Source of the DNA: a bacterium
GTDB taxonomy: Bacteria > Fidelibacterota > Marinisomatia > Marinisomatales > UBA1611
Assembly: GCA_004321745.1 (NCBI GenBank)
Contig: SGYO01000005.1
Location: 1 to 64,000, forward strand
Length of the DNA: 64,000 nt
Direction: 5' to 3'
Under the pieces are notes generated by a model. It was not told where the DNA came from. It did not search any database and saw only the letters and a program-made list of their open reading frames with translations. Below are positions 62,201-64,000 of the stretch, piece by piece (the first letter of the stretch is position 1; the number at the start of each line of letters is the position of its first letter). The translations under genes were made by a program, and so were the position numbers.

Positions 62201-62593
62201 AGACACAATAGAAATTTAGCATTGGATGAATTACCAACTGGGCTTACAATAAGGAAAGATCATAGTTATACATCAACAGCATCATATACCCATAGGGGCG
62301 GGATGACCATTCCTATTCCATATTACGGAGATATCAAATTAAATAATAATATCAGTTTTACATTAAATTTTGATATGAATGATAGTAAAGAGTTTAAGTC
62401 TGGTGATAAAATTGATTTAGAAGAAGGTGCTTTTTCATCAAATTGGAAAACTGGATTAAGAATATCATATCAATTTTCAAACAAGATTTCAGGTGGCCTT
62501 AGGTACGAATACAGAGAAAGTGATAGTAGGACAATGGGAGAGAAAATTGATAGAGATTTTGGGTTTGACATTAACATAGCAATAACAGGATGA
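56261..62593 (+). CDS. sprA: SprA/Sov-type type IX secretion translocon
   Basis: 2110 residues, within the family's usual 2000-2500. SprA is the giant outer-membrane barrel through which type IX substrates leave the cell. A signal peptide (GILLSMSNA) follows a GTG start. Recognisable segments include GNLGRASLSLNGNVTITGNMIFQDQE, HLNIQGKIGDRITVNMDQDSERQFDWENNIRINYEG, GVAFIDDFEGSKRTTSPS and the late barrel strands ending RDFGFDINIAITG. An Arg/Ser-rich loop (SSSRARGGRSRTRSRANQQNN, about residue 1740) is unusual but lies in an inter-strand region. Partner genes (porK-N, porV) are not in the window. The stop overlaps the next gene by four bases. Confidence 0.94.
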   Translation: MVIKYIYLFFLGILLSMSNAISPYHYLSAQGSESISLNDQEQFSPFLYVPHPEFVVNPFPNYTKNLIQPLDSTSTVKGLFNIKYDYFKTKVTLAKDWSTITITENIDGSSFKIPFIADVEWYLQKYNQRQSYLKFIEIMQKSASDGSSKRKGQMMEVVGVDLGNLGRASLSLNGNVTITGNMIFQDQELVRSSLNQTQNTHLEFDQKQHLNIQGKIGDRITVNMDQDSERQFDWENNIRINYEGFEDDIIQKIEAGNISLSLPSTKYVTFSGKNQGLFGIKAISKLGPIDITTIASIEKAKKEQEEYKGGSQSSTQQIRDVDWIKNRYFFIHPWFRNGVDTLIVNNFVNIPSFYPLRNGLHYIGNLVVKNFELYKSINTNDAGAVTGTAYIDPLNLNDSTYIDDNETGNFIRLEPGTNYELSADLGYIRLRDMVMNEILGCSFILEDRNTGQLVMEVGSPADSLGTNLSLMMLKPRNSHPNHPSWPLMFKNVYYLGTTQINQEGFEVKIINKRSTPESDRDKATSLPYITLFGLDSLDVNGSRQYDEIIDVQSGNIINMLNGELLIPMLHPFAVHDSLEGGNRVAELEGQLGTGKMYTSSISSEINSDNRFVIETKYSNQSSTINLGFMLVEGSEEVVQNNIILKRGIDYQIDYFTGTIVLMGSAADDPNADLKVRYDRHEIVSFDKKTIFGTRAQMDLGEKSFIGITALYYNQSIMNQKIEVGYEPTRNFIWDLNGRYEWELDGVTRFLDRLPVIETDKMTNLSIEGEIAQVLPNPNSINNAATGDPNGVAFIDDFEGSKRTTSPSIQRRFWKLSSVPNTFDTDLNVFGGQYAQKNRGELFWYNPYIPVRTREIWPNQSTSVQAGNETTDVLVLKYRKRSHQKNISNDSTWVGVTTSLYSGDYDQTQSKFFEIWLKGNKGNLTIDLGKISEDWDGNGALNTEDIPEAGLTLGNGFLEDQEDTGLDGCFDEYENGWGGCLEQNTYQFYVDQNETNLINTGYDVDPSDPNGDNWNYDQGSNDYSKANGTEGNGTGSKIQEGGKYPDTEDLDRSGFLDKVNDYFSTSFDLTDTTYLAGQTEKNGIPTGWKLFRIPLSDFKNSGSTEWNEIRYIRMSVSDFDSLYSSLQVAKIEIVGNEWQELGVFAPSNDGEDNNTVSLKMKNKISTKTQSILTNDDFPSFQIAVINTEDNAEYTPPDGVKGEYDRINQIRSKEQSLVMKFNNLPPLSSGSAQKTLYTLNDDQKRSFMTYDLMKMYVYGKSQWITHLNTNVEIFLRFGIGEDYYEVTQPVYSGWDEDKGRNSIELQLDWLAELKLKDSVSVKRFKDTDVFIDSSDVIRYLFTDDDGLQTGKQIYIKGKPALNRIQYFVMGVRNTSDQIIDGEVWVDELRLSGVKKDRGVAMRLQSSLKLADLGTANFTYSRQDADFHRLQERLSRGTSTAENFNISGRLDLHRFLPRSWGFSLPVNASITQATNTPKYFPGEDILVDQNAAPDTIISQNQSVSFSASLAKASKSDNKLIKYTVDNIKTNFSASQSKSSDITYDQKWSESYSGKVSYSFPFGRDNYISPLKWAKDMAFLGPLSDWQLYYTPSGFNTAMSFTEKLSWNETRSSIRSPDSYNFGLSRNMNLDYKVTNNLSTKYAWTGSSKLNDYRGYAWVALKNLDPGLVTNISETMNTTYSPRYLEWLKPNFSYSANYRWTNDLSREGQNISSNLRFNSSFTVTPVQIFEFFYKPPRKNARSSSRARGGRSRTRSRANQQNNATNKKKETKEIKSLSYVHSIMDKVNPISLSYTETLNRSSNQVIGEVPAGYKFGWMPDHNLEQSEEVGSNLGSWDHKRDGSIRTGLKLSRLVTINFNFSQNFSSVISGTGVEQRTMTRDYIALDELFKEGLPFPGWSFRLAGVEKWPIIKWVAKSASIDHSYAGKETRSWQFEDIEPENIDFFKLANFVEDYKDYERSSRINMNFSPLIGFNMSLKKNISFTFRHNRNLALDELPTGLTIRKDHSYTSTASYTHRGGMTIPIPYYGDIKLNNNISFTLNFDMNDSKEFKSGDKIDLEEGAFSSNWKTGLRISYQFSNKISGGLRYEYRESDSRTMGEKIDRDFGFDINIAITG

Positions 62594-63516
62594 TTCAAAT
62601 AGCAACATTATTTGTTTTTTCATTAGCCTATTTGAGCTGTGAAACCTCGGTGCCTCAATTTGATTCCCAGAGTGCATTTAAATACCTTATCGAGCAGTGT
62701 GATTTTGGACCTAGAAATCCAGGTTCTGAGGGGCACGAAAATACCAAAAATTATATTTTAGATATTACCAAAGCTTTTGCTGATTCTGTGATAGTGCAAA
62801 ATTTTTCATTTGAAAGTGCTCTAGAAAAAAAATCTCATCAAGGATTTAATATTGTTGCTAGATTTAATCCTTCAAGCGAAACCCAAATATTAATAGGAGC
62901 CCATTGGGATACAAGACCTTACGCAGATAGAGACTTAGAGAAGAAAAATTTTTACAAACCAATTCTTGGAGCAAATGATGGAGCCTCTGGAGTTGCGATT
63001 TTATTAGAGCTTGCTAAACTACTTAATAAAAATAAACCAACATTAGGCGTTAACCTTGTATTTTTCGATGCTGAAGACAGTGGTGTGTCAGAAGAAAATG
63101 AAAGTTATTGTAAAGGTTCAATTTTTTTTGCTAAAAACCTACCAATACCTAATATTAAAGAAGCAATTATTTTAGACATGGTTGGTGATAAGCAGCTGTC
63201 TCTTCCGATAGAAAGGAATTCATTAAATTTTAATCCCACCTTGGTTAGACAGTTATGGGATAGGGCAAAAAAATTAAATTTGAAAGCATTTAAAGGGGTA
63301 GTTGGCTTGGCTATTTATGATGACCATGTTCCTCTATTTCAATATGCTAATATACCCTCGATTGATATTATTGACTTTAGATATCCAAATTCATTCAAAA
63401 ATTATTGGCACACTGTAGAAGATACTCCTAAAAATTGTAGTCCTGAAAGTCTTGGCCAGGTTGGTACGTTAATGGTTGATTATATTTTTAATCGTAAATT
63501 TTATTCTACAAAATGA
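62590..63516 (+). CDS. Glutaminyl-peptide cyclotransferase (M28-type glutaminyl cyclase) lipoprotein
   Basis: 308 residues. The signal peptide ends LAYLSCETS, suggesting a lipoprotein in the periplasm. M28-fold zinc motifs are GAHWDTRPYADRD (about residue 100), GANDGASGVAILLELAKLL and FFDAEDSG. The C-terminal DDHVPLFQYANIPSIDIIDF and NYWHTVEDTP match the animal and bacterial glutaminyl cyclase pattern (DDHIPF, WHTMDD) rather than aminopeptidases. It would convert N-terminal Gln of exported proteins to pyroglutamate. Translationally coupled to sprA. Confidence 0.87.
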   Translation: MIQIATLFVFSLAYLSCETSVPQFDSQSAFKYLIEQCDFGPRNPGSEGHENTKNYILDITKAFADSVIVQNFSFESALEKKSHQGFNIVARFNPSSETQILIGAHWDTRPYADRDLEKKNFYKPILGANDGASGVAILLELAKLLNKNKPTLGVNLVFFDAEDSGVSEENESYCKGSIFFAKNLPIPNIKEAIILDMVGDKQLSLPIERNSLNFNPTLVRQLWDRAKKLNLKAFKGVVGLAIYDDHVPLFQYANIPSIDIIDFRYPNSFKNYWHTVEDTPKNCSPESLGQVGTLMVDYIFNRKFYSTK

Positions 63517-63532
63517 TATAGCAAAATTTGAT

Positions 63533-64000
63533 ATGGCTAAAAAAGTTCAATATATATTACTATTTTTTTTCATTAGTTGCGGTGTGAAAGATTCTGAAGA
63601 AGAATTTGCGGTTGCAATCTCTGATACACAGTTTAATTTTCACCAGAACACTAATCAGTTGTTTATTAGCACAAAAGTCCAACCAGATTTAGATGGGCGA
63701 ATTTTAGATAAGGTAATAGTTGAGTGGTTTGGCACTAGTTTGGAAAATATACCTGATAGTTTGACTTTATTTGATGATGGAACAAATGGGGATATTCTTT
63801 CAAATGATGATTACTATACTTTGAAAGTTAGAAATGACTCTCTTAATATTAAAAATACATTGGGTGATGATTCTGGCAGCGTGCACATTAATGTTTTAGC
63901 AATGTACATTGGTGAGACCGCAAACGAGCAATCGTCATTTAGAATTGGAAACATAATCCCGAGCATAATTAATGTTCAAGCGGATACATTGATTACAAGG
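63533..64000 (+). CDS. Partial lipoprotein, open at the window end
   Basis: An ATG at 63533 opens a frame that continues to base 64000 without a stop (156 codons seen); it is missing from the ORF track because it runs off the edge. MAKKVQYILLFFFISCGV is a lipoprotein signal. The visible part has beta-type segments and a LFDDGTNGDILSNDDYYT stretch like those of choice-of-anchor domains. It is 16 bases after the glutaminyl cyclase and probably in the sprA operon. Confidence 0.8.
   Translation, partial: MAKKVQYILLFFFISCGVKDSEEEFAVAISDTQFNFHQNTNQLFISTKVQPDLDGRILDKVIVEWFGTSLENIPDSLTLFDDGTNGDILSNDDYYTLKVRNDSLNIKNTLGDDSGSVHINVLAMYIGETANEQSSFRIGNIIPSIINVQADTLITR

Noticed and set aside
1-64000. Phage-defence island or prophage
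   Set aside because: No restriction, CBASS, retron, Cas, capsid or terminase-like genes were seen. The only recombinase is a truncated integrase at the left edge.

Overview
The window is a compact, AT-rich bacterial chromosome segment. Its outer-membrane biology points to the Fibrobacteres-Chlorobi-Bacteroidetes (FCB) superphylum. It encodes a complete SprA-type type IX secretion translocon, two secreted proteins ending in NPFN-type C-terminal sorting domains, a FecI/FecR/TonB-receptor cascade, an LptD-like barrel, and many A-rich, Shine-Dalgarno-poor leaders. A marine lineage such as Candidatus Marinimicrobia (SAR406) fits best, but that is inference: no rRNA gene is present.

Layout. Bases 1-5.1 kb hold a tRNA-Lys-associated element remnant. 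A 261-bp direct repeat (381-641 and 4810-5070), carrying the 3' part of tRNA-Lys and its terminator, flanks a truncated tyrosine recombinase, a TetR regulator, a short-chain dehydrogenase and a secreted YHYH protein. Bases 5.1-11.2 kb are one tight minus-strand operon: queC-queE-queD-queF, followed by a threonine-dehydratase-like enzyme, a dimethylargininase-like amidinohydrolase, a Rieske oxygenase and a saccharopine/lysine-dehydrogenase-like enzyme. tmRNA lies at 11.6 kb, and beyond it are a TonB receptor, FecR and an ECF sigma factor on the minus strand.

Bases 16.1-27.0 kb carry a peptidase and then a tightly packed plus-strand surface operon. Its genes are an SH3-type lipoprotein, a PEGA protein, a DUF5683-like membrane protein, a cohesin-like lipoprotein and a 2143-residue surface protein with LamG, Ig-like repeats, dockerin and type IX sorting domain. 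Bases 27-33 kb are a minus-strand housekeeping group (argS, rsfS, LytR_C protein, mnmA, cysteine desulfurase, phosphoesterase). Bases 33-41 kb hold a PfkB kinase, a TPR lipoprotein, MoxR/DUF58, rlmN, purine nucleoside phosphorylase, an M20 amidohydrolase and a MORN-type protein. Bases 41-52 kb hold gamma-glutamyltransferase, glyS, topA, hisS and LptD.

Bases 52-56 kb hold tRNA-Thr, an extended YidD, a HAD phosphatase, a small minus-strand promoter/perfect-SD/hairpin/terminator unit, two thioredoxin-like proteins, tRNA-Phe and rdgB. Bases 56-64 kb hold sprA, a glutaminyl cyclase and the start of another lipoprotein.

The most distinctive links are these. SprA lies beside a glutaminyl cyclase in a genome where several exported proteins begin with Gln after predicted cleavage. 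A cohesin-like lipoprotein is translationally coupled to a dockerin-bearing surface giant. An unnamed four-enzyme catabolic module sits inside the queuosine operon. A self-contained small transcript at 54 kb has a switch-like structure. No CRISPR array, intact transposase or known defence system was seen.
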